Source: Polynucleobacter sp. Latsch14-2 | GTDB lineage: Bacteria; Pseudomonadota; Gammaproteobacteria; Burkholderiales; Burkholderiaceae | Direction of reading: 5' to 3' | Assembly (NCBI RefSeq): GCF_018881925.1 | Contig: NZ_JACVPL010000004.1 | Coordinates: forward strand, 89,952 to 153,951 | DNA: 64,000 bases | Shown: piece by piece, positions 1-7,750 of the stretch | Layout of the letters: every line of letters starts with the position of its first letter | Position numbering within the stretch: position 1 is the stretch's first letter | The notes under the pieces: generated by a model | What the model saw: the letters and a program-made list of their open reading frames with translations, nothing else | The model's database searches: none | What the model was told of the DNA's origin: nothing | Translations under genes and position numbers: made by a program

Positions 1-152
1 GCAACTTCTGTGGAACCACGCAAATGACGCTTGTTCTTAGTGGTCTTCTTGGTGAGAATGTGGCGTTTGAATGCCTGTCCTCTTTTAATCGTTCCGCCTG
101 CGCGAACCGTGAAGCGCTTTTTAGCGCTACTCTTGCTCTTCATCTTGGGCAT
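1..152 (-). CDS. rpmI: 50S ribosomal protein bL35 (5' part, cut by window edge)
   Basis: Structural protein of the large ribosomal subunit. The reading frame starts at ATG 152-150 and encodes [14 protein letters not shown], the hallmark N-terminus of bL35, followed by a very basic stretch rich in Lys and Arg. About 50 of the usual 64-66 residues are visible; the remainder lies left of the window. It lies downstream of infC on the same strand with a gap of about 150 bp, the conserved infC-rpmI(-rplT) arrangement. In many bacteria IF3 and L20 control this operon by translational feedback; nothing decisive for that is visible here. A second ATG at codon 4 is possible, but family alignments favour the first. 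Confidence 0.93.
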   Translation of the reverse strand, partial: MPKMKSKSSAKKRFTVRAGGTIKRGQAFKRHILTKKTTKNKRHLRGSTEV

Positions 153-302
153 AAAGCACCCCTTCTTCTGCTTGTGCAACATAGGTGGCAACCGACGGTC
201 ACTCTTCCCGTACCTAGAAGCACTTCTAACTGCCAGTGTCTCAGCTATTCGCCAAGGGCACCTCCCTACATAAGAAAAAAGAAATTCCGAGGAATGATCT
301 TC

Positions 303-827
303 TTACTTAGCCTTACGAATGGGGGCCAATACCATCACCATCTGGCGACCTTCCATTTTTGGAAACTGTTCAACCTGTCCATGCTCTTGCAAGTCCAATT
401 TCAAACGCTCCAACATTCTGACTCCGATTTCTTGGTGGGCCATTTCACGACCCCGAAACCGCAGCGTAATCTTTGTCTTATCGCCATCTTCCAAAAAGCG
501 GATTAGATTGCGCAGCTTTACACCGTAGTCACCATCATCAGTACCAGGGCGGAATTTAACTTCCTTCACCTGAATCACTTTTTGCTTTAGCTTCGCCTCA
601 TGCATGCGCTTAGCTTCTTGGTACTTGAATTTGCCGAAGTCCATGATACGGACTACAGGTGGCACAGCAGTCGGAGCAATTTCAACCAAATCGGTCTCTT
701 TCTCTTCGGCCAAAGCCAGGGCTTCACTCAACTTAACTACACCGATGGGCTCACCATCTATTCCAATCAGACGCACTTCAGGGGCAGTAATTTCCCGGTT
801 AATGCGCTGCGATTTATCAGTAGCGAT
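303..827 (-). CDS. infC: Translation initiation factor IF-3 with AUC start codon
   Basis: IF-3 binds the 30S subunit, keeps subunits apart and proofreads the start codon. The 174-residue protein has the N-domain (motif [13 protein letters not shown]), a linker region with [14 protein letters not shown], and the C-domain ending in APIRKAK. The first ATG/GTG-type start is the GTG at 776, but homology continues 17 codons upstream ([17 protein letters not shown]), with no ATG, GTG or TTG available. The frame opens at ATC (827-825) preceded by an AAGGA-type ribosome binding site, so AUC is taken as the start. Rare AUU/AUC/AUA starts are known for infC and underlie its autoregulation. It sits between thrS and rpmI, as in many proteobacteria. 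Confidence 0.95.
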   Translation of the reverse strand: MATDKSQRINREITAPEVRLIGIDGEPIGVVKLSEALALAEEKETDLVEIAPTAVPPVVRIMDFGKFKYQEAKRMHEAKLKQKVIQVKEVKFRPGTDDGDYGVKLRNLIRFLEDGDKTKITLRFRGREMAHQEIGVRMLERLKLDLQEHGQVEQFPKMEGRQMVMVLAPIRKAK

Positions 828-869
828 CTTCTAATTCCTTATAAATAAACAATAAAAGCCATTCAACCC

Positions 870-2792
870 CTAGCTATGCTCGGGTCCGACCTTCTGGGAT
901 ATATCCTGCTGGAGTCGGGCAACGAAGACTTCAAGAGGCATTACACCTAAATCGACTCCGCCACGGGCACGAACGGCCACAGTATTACTTTCAGACTCTT
1001 TATCACCAACAACTAGCAAAAATGGGATCTTCTGTAATGCGTGCTCGCGTATTTTATATGTAATTTTCTCATTTCGCAAATCGGATTCGACCCTAAACCC
1101 TTGTTTTTTCAACGATTGCTGGACTTGTTGTGCATACGCAGCAGAATTATCCGAGATATTGAGCACTACGGCCTGGGTAGGGGCAAGCCAAACAGGCATA
1201 TTTCCAGCGTGGTTTTCGATCAAAATACCGATAAAACGCTCTAAAGAGCCCACAATTGCCCTATGGAGCATCACTGGGGCCTTGCGGGTATTATCCTCGG
1301 TCACATATTCAGCGCCTAAACGCTCAGGCATTGAGAAATCCACCTGAATGGTGCCGCACTGCCAAGTACGTCCAATCGAGTCTTTCAGGTGATATTCAAT
1401 CTTAGGACCATAAAAAGCGCCCTCGCCTGGCAATTCTTCCCACTGCTGACCAGAGGCTTTCAGAGCACCTCGCAGAGCAGCCTCAGCTTTATCCCAAATA
1501 GCATCGTCGCCAACTCGTTTAACTGGGCGCAGGGCCAGTTTGACGGCAACTTCAGTAAAGCCAAAATCTTGGTACACCGCACGAACTGCTTTGTCAAAAG
1601 CAGCTACCTCTGACTGAATTTGATCTTCCGTACAGAAAATGTGGCCGTCATCCTGAGTAAATCCGCGAACACGCATCAAACCATGCAGAGCGCCTGACGG
1701 TTCATTGCGATGGCACTGACCGAACTCACCGTAACGCAATGGCAACTCACGATAACTATGTAATCCAGAATTAAAAATCTGTACGTGACCAGGACAGTTC
1801 ATAGGCTTCAAAGCATAAGCACGGTTCTCTGACTCGGTCGTGAACATGTTTTCTTTGTAGTTATCCCAATGCCCCGATTTTTCCCAAAGACCGCGATCTA
1901 AAATTTGTGGCGCCTTTACCTCTTGGTAGCCTTCATTTTGGTAAACACGGCGCATATATTGCTCAACTTCTTGCCAAATTGACCAGCCCTTTGGATGCCA
2001 GAAAATTAAACCTGGTGCTTCCGATTGAAAGTGGAACAGGTCCAGCAACTTCCCTAGACGACGGTGATCACGTTTCTCTGCCTCTTCGAGCATGTGCAAA
2101 TAAGCATCTTGATCTTCTTTACGCAACCATGCGGTACCGTAGATACGCTGCAGCATCTCGTTCTTGCTATCGCCGCGCCAGTAAGCGCCAGCAACGCTTT
2201 GCAGCTTAAATACTTTCAACTTACCAGTAGAAGGCACGTGTGGGCCGCGACATAAATCAGTGAATTTACCTTCTGCGTAAAGCGACACATCCTCACCCTG
2301 AGGAATACTTGCGATCAATTCTGCCTTGTAGTGCTCACCTTGAGCTTTAAAAAACTGTATCGCCTCATCACGAGGCAATACGCTACGAACCACTGGCTCA
2401 TCCTTCTTGGCGAGTTCAGACATCTTCTTTTCCAGCGCGACTAAATCATCCGGAGTAAACGGACGTTGATATGAGAAGTCATAGTAAAAACCATTCTCTA
2501 CAACAGGGCCAATAGTGACTTGCGCCTCTGGAAATAATTCTTTTACGGCGTATGCGAGTAAATGCGCTGTGGAGTGACGCACGATTTCAAGAGCCTCTGG
2601 ACTCTTATCAGTAATGATGGCGAGCTGACTGTCTTTATCGATGACATGACTCAAGTCAACCATCTTGCCGTCAACAATACCGCCTAAGGCCGCTTTCGCA
2701 AGTCCACTGCCGATACTTTGGGCAACATCAGCCACGCGAACGGAAGCCTCAAATTCGCGTTTTGATCCATCTGGCAGAGTTACTACTAGCAT
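870..2792 (-). CDS. thrS: Threonyl-tRNA synthetase
   Basis: Charges tRNA-Thr with threonine in the cytosol (class II synthetase). About 640 residues in the expected order: TGS domain (residues 1-60), editing/second additional domain with HSTAHLL (near 75) and the CRGPHVP segment, catalytic core with motif 2 region [19 protein letters not shown], zinc-ligand Cys in MNCPGH, and a C-terminal anticodon-binding domain starting near [13 protein letters not shown] two codons upstream (2798) is also in frame; ATG 2792 is preferred because the purine-rich GGGG lies at the right distance before it. It lies just upstream of infC on the same strand (43 bp gap), so the two are probably cotranscribed. Confidence 0.96.
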   Translation of the reverse strand: MLVVTLPDGSKREFEASVRVADVAQSIGSGLAKAALGGIVDGKMVDLSHVIDKDSQLAIITDKSPEALEIVRHSTAHLLAYAVKELFPEAQVTIGPVVENGFYYDFSYQRPFTPDDLVALEKKMSELAKKDEPVVRSVLPRDEAIQFFKAQGEHYKAELIASIPQGEDVSLYAEGKFTDLCRGPHVPSTGKLKVFKLQSVAGAYWRGDSKNEMLQRIYGTAWLRKEDQDAYLHMLEEAEKRDHRRLGKLLDLFHFQSEAPGLIFWHPKGWSIWQEVEQYMRRVYQNEGYQEVKAPQILDRGLWEKSGHWDNYKENMFTTESENRAYALKPMNCPGHVQIFNSGLHSYRELPLRYGEFGQCHRNEPSGALHGLMRVRGFTQDDGHIFCTEDQIQSEVAAFDKAVRAVYQDFGFTEVAVKLALRPVKRVGDDAIWDKAEAALRGALKASGQQWEELPGEGAFYGPKIEYHLKDSIGRTWQCGTIQVDFSMPERLGAEYVTEDNTRKAPVMLHRAIVGSLERFIGILIENHAGNMPVWLAPTQAVVLNISDNSAAYAQQVQQSLKKQGFRVESDLRNEKITYKIREHALQKIPFLLVVGDKESESNTVAVRARGGVDLGVMPLEVFVARLQQDISQKVGPEHS

Positions 2793-2851
2793 GACCACCC
2801 CATCTTATTTATGAATAGCATTCTTTAAATCAGTACAGCCCGACAGCCGCC

Positions 2852-2889
2852 AAAAAGAAAGCGCGGAAGCTTTAGGCAACCGCGCACTT
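2852..2889 (-). terminator. Hairpin terminator downstream of tRNA-Val
   Basis: On the minus strand the stem GCGCGG/CCGCGC (2885-2880 with 2866-2861) encloses a 13-nt loop and is followed within a few bases by a short T-rich run (2857-2852). It lies just after the 3' end of tRNA-Val and before thrS, so it would end the tRNA transcript. Confidence 0.6.
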
Positions 2890-2905
2890 TTGGGTCTTTA
2901 TTCGT

Positions 2906-2982
2906 TGGTAGGCTCGATTGGACTCGAACCAACGACCCCCACCATGTCAAGGTGGTGCTCTAACCAGCTGAGCTACGAGCCT
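2906..2982 (-). tRNA. tRNA-Val (anticodon GAC)
   Basis: A 77-nt cloverleaf read leftward. The acceptor stem AGGCTCG pairs with CGAGCCT; the D-arm is GCTC...GAGC; the anticodon stem CCACC/GGTGG surrounds the loop TTGACAT, giving anticodon GAC; the T-arm is GTTGG TTCGAGT CCAAT; and the 3' end carries an encoded CCA. The 5' half (2944-2983) is repeated at 32467-32505 next to relA, so this gene is the integration site of the island to its right. The intact molecule is now made of a chromosomal 3' half joined to an island-side 5' half, and its upstream promoter region is island-derived. Confidence 0.97.
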
Positions 2983-2983
2983 A
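2944..2983. repeat. attL: 5' half of tRNA-Val, left end of island
   Basis: A 40-bp stretch from the anticodon loop to the tRNA 5' end plus one base. It matches 32467-32505 except for a single-base indel in the D-loop. The functional tRNA keeps the extra T; the right copy lacks it. This pair of direct repeats defines the ends of the integrated element. Confidence 0.88.
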
Positions 2984-3157
2984 AGTTGAATATTTTACCC
3001 TATTGACCTTAGTTATTTGCGCATAACCTCTATTGCCATATAAGCCATATAGAATATAGCTTTGTGAAAGCCTCTGCGCTCACTTCTTCACAAGTTAAAC
3101 AGAATATAAAAAAGTTTTTAGACTTCATCAAACATTGCAAGAGTTAAGAAAAAGTTC

Positions 3158-3200
3158 TCTGGGCCCATTTTGGGCCCAGATTGGGACAGATTTGGGCCCA
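3158..3200. repeat. GGGCCC inverted and direct repeats near attL
   Basis: A perfect 10-bp inverted repeat, TCTGGGCCCA (3158-3167), three T, TGGGCCCAGA (3171-3180), followed by a third copy of TTTGGGCCCA ending at 3200. The cluster is about 180 bp inside attL. It could be a hairpin or a set of arm-type binding sites for the nearby integrase or excisionase; the sequence alone does not decide. Confidence 0.6.
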
Positions 3201-3280
3201 TTCAATTTTTTACTTCTCTAGACTTAAGAACACCACCTAGTTAATTTTGTATCACTATAAATAGACGCAAATTTAATCTA

Positions 3281-3454
3281 CTAATTGATCATGTTAATTC
3301 CAAGATAGCTTCCTAAAGCAGCTCTCACAATATCTGAACGGGTTGGAATAATTCCCTCAACTTGAGCAATTTCCATTCTCTTCTTATCAATAGCGACTAG
3401 CACTTCCTTTTCTAGCCGCACCGCCAATTGTTTGTTCCCGGTATTCGTTGTCAT
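3281..3454 (-). CDS. Small ribbon-helix-helix DNA-binding protein
   Basis: A 57-residue protein. The start of the fold reads KQLAVRLEKEVLVAIDK, a beta strand then helix typical of Arc/MetJ/CopG repressors, followed by a turn and a second helix, PTRSDIVRAALGSYLGI. It is read away from the excisionase-integrase genes, and the shared intergenic region holds two TGTCNGACAG palindromes around a strong promoter. RHH dimers commonly bind such short palindromes in pairs. It is therefore inferred to be the local repressor of itself and of the excision/integration genes. No strong Shine-Dalgarno is visible before its ATG. Confidence 0.75.
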   Translation of the reverse strand: MTTNTGNKQLAVRLEKEVLVAIDKKRMEIAQVEGIIPTRSDIVRAALGSYLGINMIN

Positions 3455-3477
3455 TTAACATTACTTTCAACATTTAG

Positions 3478-3533
3478 TGTCAGACAGGTTGACAAATCAC
3501 TCAATATGTCGTATATTAAAACTGTCGGACAGT
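3478..3533 (+). promoter_or_regulatory. Promoter of xis-int with two TGTCNGACAG operators
   Basis: A near-consensus sigma-70 promoter: TTGACA at 3489-3494, a 17-bp spacer, TATATT at 3512-3517. Palindrome TGTCAGACAG (3478-3487) abuts the -35, and TGTCGGACAG (3523-3532, inside the larger ACTGTCGGACAGT) lies just after the -10. Their centres are 45 bp apart. Both sites placed at the promoter edges suggest repression, most simply by the divergent RHH protein. Confidence 0.75.
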
Positions 3534-3573
3534 TTATCAGTAACTCAACCATCGTTAACTTCGGGAATTAAAC

Positions 3574-3798
3574 ATGATTACTTACATGCAAGCAGCAGAA
3601 TTAGCGACGCGCATTCCATATAAGGCTCGCTACATCAATGACTACCTAAAAGACCGGGTCTTTATTGAGGGCACTCACTATGTGCGATTTCCTGGCTCTA
3701 GACGGATCATGTACATCTGGGAGACTATCCAAGCGGACTACCTGAAACAGACGGCCATAGAAATTCCAATGGCTAATGGGGGTGTTTGTCATGGGTAG
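3574..3798 (+). CDS. Excisionase-like small DNA-binding protein
   Basis: A 74-residue basic protein. An N-terminal segment ITYMQAAELATRIPYKARYI resembles the winged-helix/HTH opening of phage excisionases, then a GTHYVRFPGSRRIMYIW segment often seen in small recombination directionality factors (input-type residue then a basic hairpin). Its stop codon overlaps the integrase start (ATGGGTAG), indicating translational coupling. Family membership is inferred from size, position and the HTH-like N-terminus; no catalytic role is expected. It would bend attachment-site DNA and promote excision. Confidence 0.65.
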   Translation: MITYMQAAELATRIPYKARYINDYLKDRVFIEGTHYVRFPGSRRIMYIWETIQADYLKQTAIEIPMANGGVCHG

Positions 3799-5035
3799 TA
3801 TTCGCATACGGGATGAATCTGGCGCCCTATTCTTTGACTTTCGCTATCGAGGCATCAGGTGCAAAGAGCTGACTAAGCTCAAGTCCAACAAGGCCAATAT
3901 CTTCAAATTGGAAACAATCATGAAGAATATTCAAAAAGAGATTGATGCGGATACTTTCTGCTATCGGAAGTACTTCCCCCATAGCAACCGAGCAGACTTA
4001 TTTGAAAGCGTTGCGCCAACTATTAGTCCTGCCACTACAGATGAATTAGTTGCTGGCGCTCAAGTTGCTCAAGAGGTAATGAAGCAAACTGGAATGAAAT
4101 TGGCGATAGTCAATATTGATGGCGTGCCAAGCTTCTCTGAATTTTCTGATTTGTGGTTTACCGAGAGAAAAATTGACTGGAAGCGCTCAACACAACGCAA
4201 GGTAAACGACATTCTAGTTAAACACCTAATGCCTCGGTTTAAGGGGAGACGTGTCAACGAGATTAGTAAGGCCGACATCTTGTCCTATCGAGGCGTTCTC
4301 GCCAAAGTGAATGATGATGGCGGGCAGTTATCAGCAGCGAGGATTAATGGGATTTTGAATATCTTGCGGCAAATACTCGCTGAAGCTAGCGATCGCTATG
4401 AATTTGTCACCGGCTTTAGGAGCATCAAGCCCTTGAGAATTCCTAAAACTAAAATCGAGCCCTTTTCACTTAAGGAAGTAGGCAAAATTTTAGAAGCGGC
4501 ATCTTCTATATACCAGCCCTACCTAACCATTGCCTTTTTTACTGGTATGCGCACCTCTGAATTGCTTGGCCTTACTTGGAACTGTATTGATCTAGATCGA
4601 GCGCAATTAACCATTACTCAAGCCTGGGTCGAGGGAGAACTTGATTCAACAAAAACTGCAGAGTCTGAACGCACGATTGCTTTATCAACACCAGTCATTT
4701 CAGCGTTCATACAGCAACGAAAAAATACGCAGGGTATTGAATCGGAATACGTCTTTTGTGCAACTAATGGCCTGCCCTTTAATCGCCATAACTTTGCTAA
4801 CCGCATTTGGCATCCCCTCTTAGATAAATTAGAAATTAAAAGGCGGCGACCCTATCAAACCCGTCATACAGCAGCAACGCTTTGGCTTGCTTCAGGTGAA
4901 AACCCCGAGTGGATTGCAAGACAAATGGGGCATACATCAACACGCATGCTGTTTACAACGTACTCCCGGTATGTACCAGACCTCACGCGTAAGGATGGCT
5001 CGGCTTTTGAACAACTTCTTTCTTCACAACTATAA
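3791..5035 (+). CDS. Tyrosine integrase of the island (phage type)
   Basis: Site-specific recombinase that would integrate and excise the island at tRNA-Val. N-terminal arm-binding domain (GSIRIRDESGALFFDFRYRG, similar to DUF3596-type integrases), SAM-like core-binding domain (roughly residues 110-190), and C-terminal catalytic domain. Visible catalytic residues: Arg in FTGMRTSELLG, Arg in PYQTRHTAAT (the first His of the usual HxxR box is Tyr, common in this subfamily), His in MGHTS and the nucleophile Tyr in TTYSRYVPD. A GTG five codons earlier (3776) is in frame, but ATG 3791 has GGGGG at the right distance and overlaps the preceding stop. It looks intact at 414 residues. Confidence 0.92.
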   Translation: MGSIRIRDESGALFFDFRYRGIRCKELTKLKSNKANIFKLETIMKNIQKEIDADTFCYRKYFPHSNRADLFESVAPTISPATTDELVAGAQVAQEVMKQTGMKLAIVNIDGVPSFSEFSDLWFTERKIDWKRSTQRKVNDILVKHLMPRFKGRRVNEISKADILSYRGVLAKVNDDGGQLSAARINGILNILRQILAEASDRYEFVTGFRSIKPLRIPKTKIEPFSLKEVGKILEAASSIYQPYLTIAFFTGMRTSELLGLTWNCIDLDRAQLTITQAWVEGELDSTKTAESERTIALSTPVISAFIQQRKNTQGIESEYVFCATNGLPFNRHNFANRIWHPLLDKLEIKRRRPYQTRHTAATLWLASGENPEWIARQMGHTSTRMLFTTYSRYVPDLTRKDGSAFEQLLSSQL

Positions 5036-5045
5036 GGATAAAAAC

Positions 5046-5603
5046 ATGAACACACCACAATACTTAATGACAACCCTAGATAAGAAATATGTACACCAGG
5101 GAGAGCTGGCAGCGCGCGAGATTCCCAAGACAAGCCTAATGGACTTTACCCTTCCAGAAATTAAGGCAGCAGGCATTCTTCGTCCCGATTACCGACTGAT
5201 GTACTGCATAGCAAGAGATTTACCCCGCGTACCAGCGATTTATTTCTTAATTAATCGTGCGGGACATATTTACTACATCGGACAGAGCGTAAATGTCTTT
5301 CAGAGGATTTGTGGCGAACACTTTGAAACGATGGGAAACCAGTGGATCAAGCTCTCGGTATTGGCGTTGCCGTCTGATGCTAGCCAAGAACAGCTGAACT
5401 ATGCTGAGGCGATATTTATTTATATCCACCAACACAAGGGGTCACGCAATGTGCATGGAAAAACAATGACTAAAATGATCTTCGCTGAAATTCTCCATCG
5501 ATTTCGTGCAGGTTTTGAGGAAACTATTTTTCCAATTGCACTCATTGACGTGCAGGCTCATTTTGATTTCTGGGCTAGGAATGAATCCGTATTCCTAATC
5601 TAA
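5046..5603 (+). CDS. GIY-YIG domain protein
   Basis: A 185-residue protein. Residues around 60-95 read PAIYFLINRAGHIYYIG then QSVNVFQR, matching the GIY-YIG fold: the two conserved tyrosines, a Gly, and the catalytic Arg. A candidate metal-binding Glu lies in NYAEAIF further on. GIY-YIG enzymes include homing endonucleases, UvrC-like and restriction nucleases. The start ATG follows AAGGAT, ten bases after the integrase stop, so it is probably in the same operon. An N-terminal extension of about 60 residues shows no domain I recognise. Its role in the element is unknown; DNA processing during excision or defence are possibilities. Confidence 0.72.
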   Translation: MNTPQYLMTTLDKKYVHQGELAAREIPKTSLMDFTLPEIKAAGILRPDYRLMYCIARDLPRVPAIYFLINRAGHIYYIGQSVNVFQRICGEHFETMGNQWIKLSVLALPSDASQEQLNYAEAIFIYIHQHKGSRNVHGKTMTKMIFAEILHRFRAGFEETIFPIALIDVQAHFDFWARNESVFLI

Positions 5604-5658
5604 GTTTTTTTCAGGGGGTAATCCCCCCTTATTTAACCGAGCCTAAAAGTAGGATTAA

Positions 5659-6508
5659 TTAAGCAACCATGGCCAGTCGCTGTTTCGGGGTAATCCCGCC
5701 CAATGCCATATTTGGACGTTGATGATTGTCCCGCGGGATTCCCTTCGGTCTATTTATACATCCATTGCGTTGCAAACTCCTGAACTTCGTTAATGCTTTC
5801 CCAATAATGCTGAGATAGCCACTCATATCTGACGGTACGATTAAAGCGTTCCACATAGGCATTTTGCTGTGGTTTACCTGGCTGGATATGTTGTATGTGG
5901 ATTTGATGCTTTGCTGCCCATTCCATGAGTCTGCCACTGACGAGTTCGGGCCCATTGTCCGCTCGTATAACAGCAGGCTTACCTCGCCAAGCAATAATTT
6001 GATCTAAGCTACGAACTACTCGCTCTGCCGGCAATGAGAAGTCCACTTCAATACCTAAGGCTTCACGATTAAAGTCATCAATCACATTAAACAGACGGAT
6101 ACTTCTGCCATCTTGCAACTGGTCATGCATAAAGTCCATCGACCAGACTTGGTTAATACTCAGCGGCACGACCAATGCATCTGGCTTATCTCGCACCAAA
6201 CGCTTACGGGGTTTGATGCGCAGGTTGAGCTCAAGCTCGCGGTAAATCCGGTAGATGCGTTTGTGGTTCCATGTGTAGTTCTTGACATTGCGTAGATACA
6301 AATAACAAAGGCCAAACCCCCAACTGCGGTTGTTGTCCGTTAAGCGGATCAGCCAGTTGGCAATGAGCTCGTTCTGCACATTGTTCTTCGCTTCGTAGCG
6401 ATAGCAAGACTCGCTGACCCTAAAGGCCTCACAAGCCAAACGAATGGGGATAGCTTTATCTCTGACTGCCTTTTGGGCCATCTCACGTCTGTGAGACGGC
6501 CTCACCAC
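5659..6508 (-). pseudogene. IS407-like transposase OrfB, disrupted near C-terminus
   Basis: DDE integrase domain of an IS3-family transposase: HTH-like start, WSMDFMHD (first Asp), RADNGPE (second Asp) and YVERFNRT (Glu). The open frame runs 6508-5750 and stops after ATQWMYK. The expected ending, NHQRPNMALGG...RLAMVA, is present immediately downstream but in another frame, separated by roughly 28 nt that include the palindrome TCCCGCGGGA and an in-frame stop. So the last 20-25 residues are lost from the main product. It overlaps the end of orfA by 7 bp, the normal arrangement for frameshift-produced OrfAB. Confidence 0.85.
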
Positions 6509-6768
6509 TTTTTTGTGATGGCCTCGTTTAAGATCTCCGCCTTGAGCTTCTCTTCGATGTACATCTTCTTAAGCCTGGCATTTTCAGCCTCAAGCTCCTT
6601 CATGCGGGCCATCATGGAAGTGTCCATGCCGCCATATTTAGAGCGCCACTTGTAGAAAGTAGCAGTGCTGATACCCAGTTCACGACAGATTTCTGGAACT
6701 GCTAGGCCAGCATCCACCCGTTTTAGGGCATCCATGATCTGGCTATCAGTAAATTTAGAACGCTTCAT
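6502..6768 (-). CDS. IS407-like OrfA (transposase DNA-binding subunit)
   Basis: An 88-residue protein with an HTH_Tnp_1 domain: [20 protein letters not shown], then the recognition segment [18 protein letters not shown], then a leucine-zipper-like coiled coil ([15 protein letters not shown]). This is the OrfA organisation of the IS407 group of IS3 elements. It looks intact. It overlaps the start of orfB, which is expected to be expressed as a fusion by a -1 ribosomal frameshift. Confidence 0.9.
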   Translation of the reverse strand: MKRSKFTDSQIMDALKRVDAGLAVPEICRELGISTATFYKWRSKYGGMDTSMMARMKELEAENARLKKMYIEEKLKAEILNEAITKKW

Positions 6769-6836
6769 GTAGAACTCCTCTATATTCGAGAAAATTCTAC
6801 CTCTGAGCTCAGTTAACCTGTGGGGGGATTACCCCT

Positions 6837-7090
6837 TCATCAATCGATACACCCGTTGCTCTCCACAAGCAATCCCCAGATCTTGCAGGTCATCATGGAT
6901 CTTGCGATAACCATAGATGGTGCCGCTTGCCAGCCACGCTTGCTTAATTTGACCTACGATCATCTGGTTCTCATACGCTCGAGACGAGAGCGGCTCTTTA
7001 AGCCAAGCGTAATAGCCACTGTGGTGGACTCGCAAAACCTTGCACATCGTGCGGATGGCATGCTCATGCTGGTGCTTTTTGATGAAGGCG
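6837..7090 (-). pseudogene. Truncated OrfB of a second IS3-family element
   Basis: The N-terminal part only of an IS3-type OrfB: YAFIKKHQHEHAIRTM continues into CKVLRVHHSGYYAWL and ends around QRVYRLMKG, where the IS407-like element is inserted. The catalytic DDE domain (about 200 residues) is missing and does not reappear left of the IS407-like copy, so the insertion was accompanied or preceded by a deletion. The frame begins in the -1 frame relative to the preceding orfA, as usual for this family. Confidence 0.82.
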
Positions 7091-7094
7091 TACT

Positions 7095-7376
7095 TTAACC
7101 GGACTCCTTGGCAAAGTACGCGGCGGCCTTTTTTAGGATGTCGCGCTCTTCGGTAACCCGCCGCAGCTCCGCCTCCAGTCTTTTAAGCTTAGCTAATTGA
7201 TCATCTTGAACTAAGCGCTGCTCGGCTGGAATACCATATTTATTAATCCAGGCATACAGACTATGGGGTGAGGTGCCCAGCCTAGCAGCCACATCTCGAA
7301 CCCCAAATCCTCGCTCAACGACTTGCTTGACTGCCTCTAACTTGAACTCTTCAGTAAACCGTCTTCTTGTACTCAT
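7095..7376 (-). CDS. OrfA of a second, broken IS3-family element
   Basis: A 93-residue protein with the HTH_Tnp_1 fold: MSTRRRFTEEFKLEAVKQVV, ARLGTSPHSLYAWINKYG, then a coiled coil with ERDILKKAAAYFAKESG, the typical OrfA C-terminus. A strong ribosome binding site AGGAGG precedes ATG 7376. Its partner orfB is truncated, so the element is dead although this small frame is still open. A candidate element end lies around 7415-7425 (TAGACACTTTCTAGCC on the minus strand). Confidence 0.85.
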   Translation of the reverse strand: MSTRRRFTEEFKLEAVKQVVERGFGVRDVAARLGTSPHSLYAWINKYGIPAEQRLVQDDQLAKLKRLEAELRRVTEERDILKKAAAYFAKESG

Positions 7377-7750
7377 TACACACCTCCTAATAGACTAAAT
7401 ATTAGGCTAGAAAGTGTCTATAGAAGTGGTAGCGATTCAATTTACAAGTTAATACATTGAGCAGATTAAAACGACATTGCCATTGGTTACTAGCTGATGA
7501 CTTAAAGAGGATTACTAAACCTCGGTGGAGGTGAATTACATCGGCAGATTGGGATGAACTAGATTTGAAGAAAAGTTGGCTAAGATTTTGCAATTCAAGT
7601 GTCGCGTTTCGGGACACTTGTAGCTTAACTTCAGATTAGGATTTGGGCGACCACTATGTTTGTCGGGAAAACCGACATTTCAGCTGAATGCTAGATGCCT
7701 AGGAATCGATCGAGTAAAGAATATGGAATTTAAGGCTATAAAAATCTGGC
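7377..7750. other. Intergenic region with two palindromes
   Basis: No convincing gene. An 8-bp stem with a 9-nt loop, CAAGTGTC/GACACTTG, spans 7596-7620. A palindrome TGTCGG-N5-CCGACA lies at 7661-7677 and has relatives at 59078 and 63622. A 71-codon open frame on the minus strand (7617-7402) has no recognisable domain and runs into the IS end, so it is not called. Either hairpin could help end transcripts from the glycosyltransferase gene to the right. Confidence 0.5.

Larger units (their letters stand above)
5615..6835 (-). mobile_element. IS3-family (IS407-like) insertion sequence
   Basis: About 1.22 kb with terminal inverted repeats beginning GGGGTAATCCCCCC at both ends (5615-5628 and 6835-6822) and weaker similarity running about 40 bp inward. 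It contains orfA and orfB read leftward. TCA occurs just outside each end and could be a 3-bp target duplication, but this depends on where the repeat is taken to start. orfB is broken near its 3' end, so this copy probably cannot move by itself. It is inserted in, and truncates, an older IS3-family element on its right. Confidence 0.88.

Noticed and set aside
303..776. infC starting at the GTG at 776
   Set aside because: Would remove the conserved N-terminal 17 residues; the family sequence continues to the ATC codon at 827.
3776..3790. Integrase start at GTG 3776
   Set aside because: ATG 3791 has a better ribosome binding site and fits the overlap with the preceding stop codon.
7402..7617. 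71-codon minus-strand frame between the IS remnant and the glycosyltransferase
   Set aside because: No recognisable domain, runs into the IS end and its start lies inside a hairpin; considered chance.
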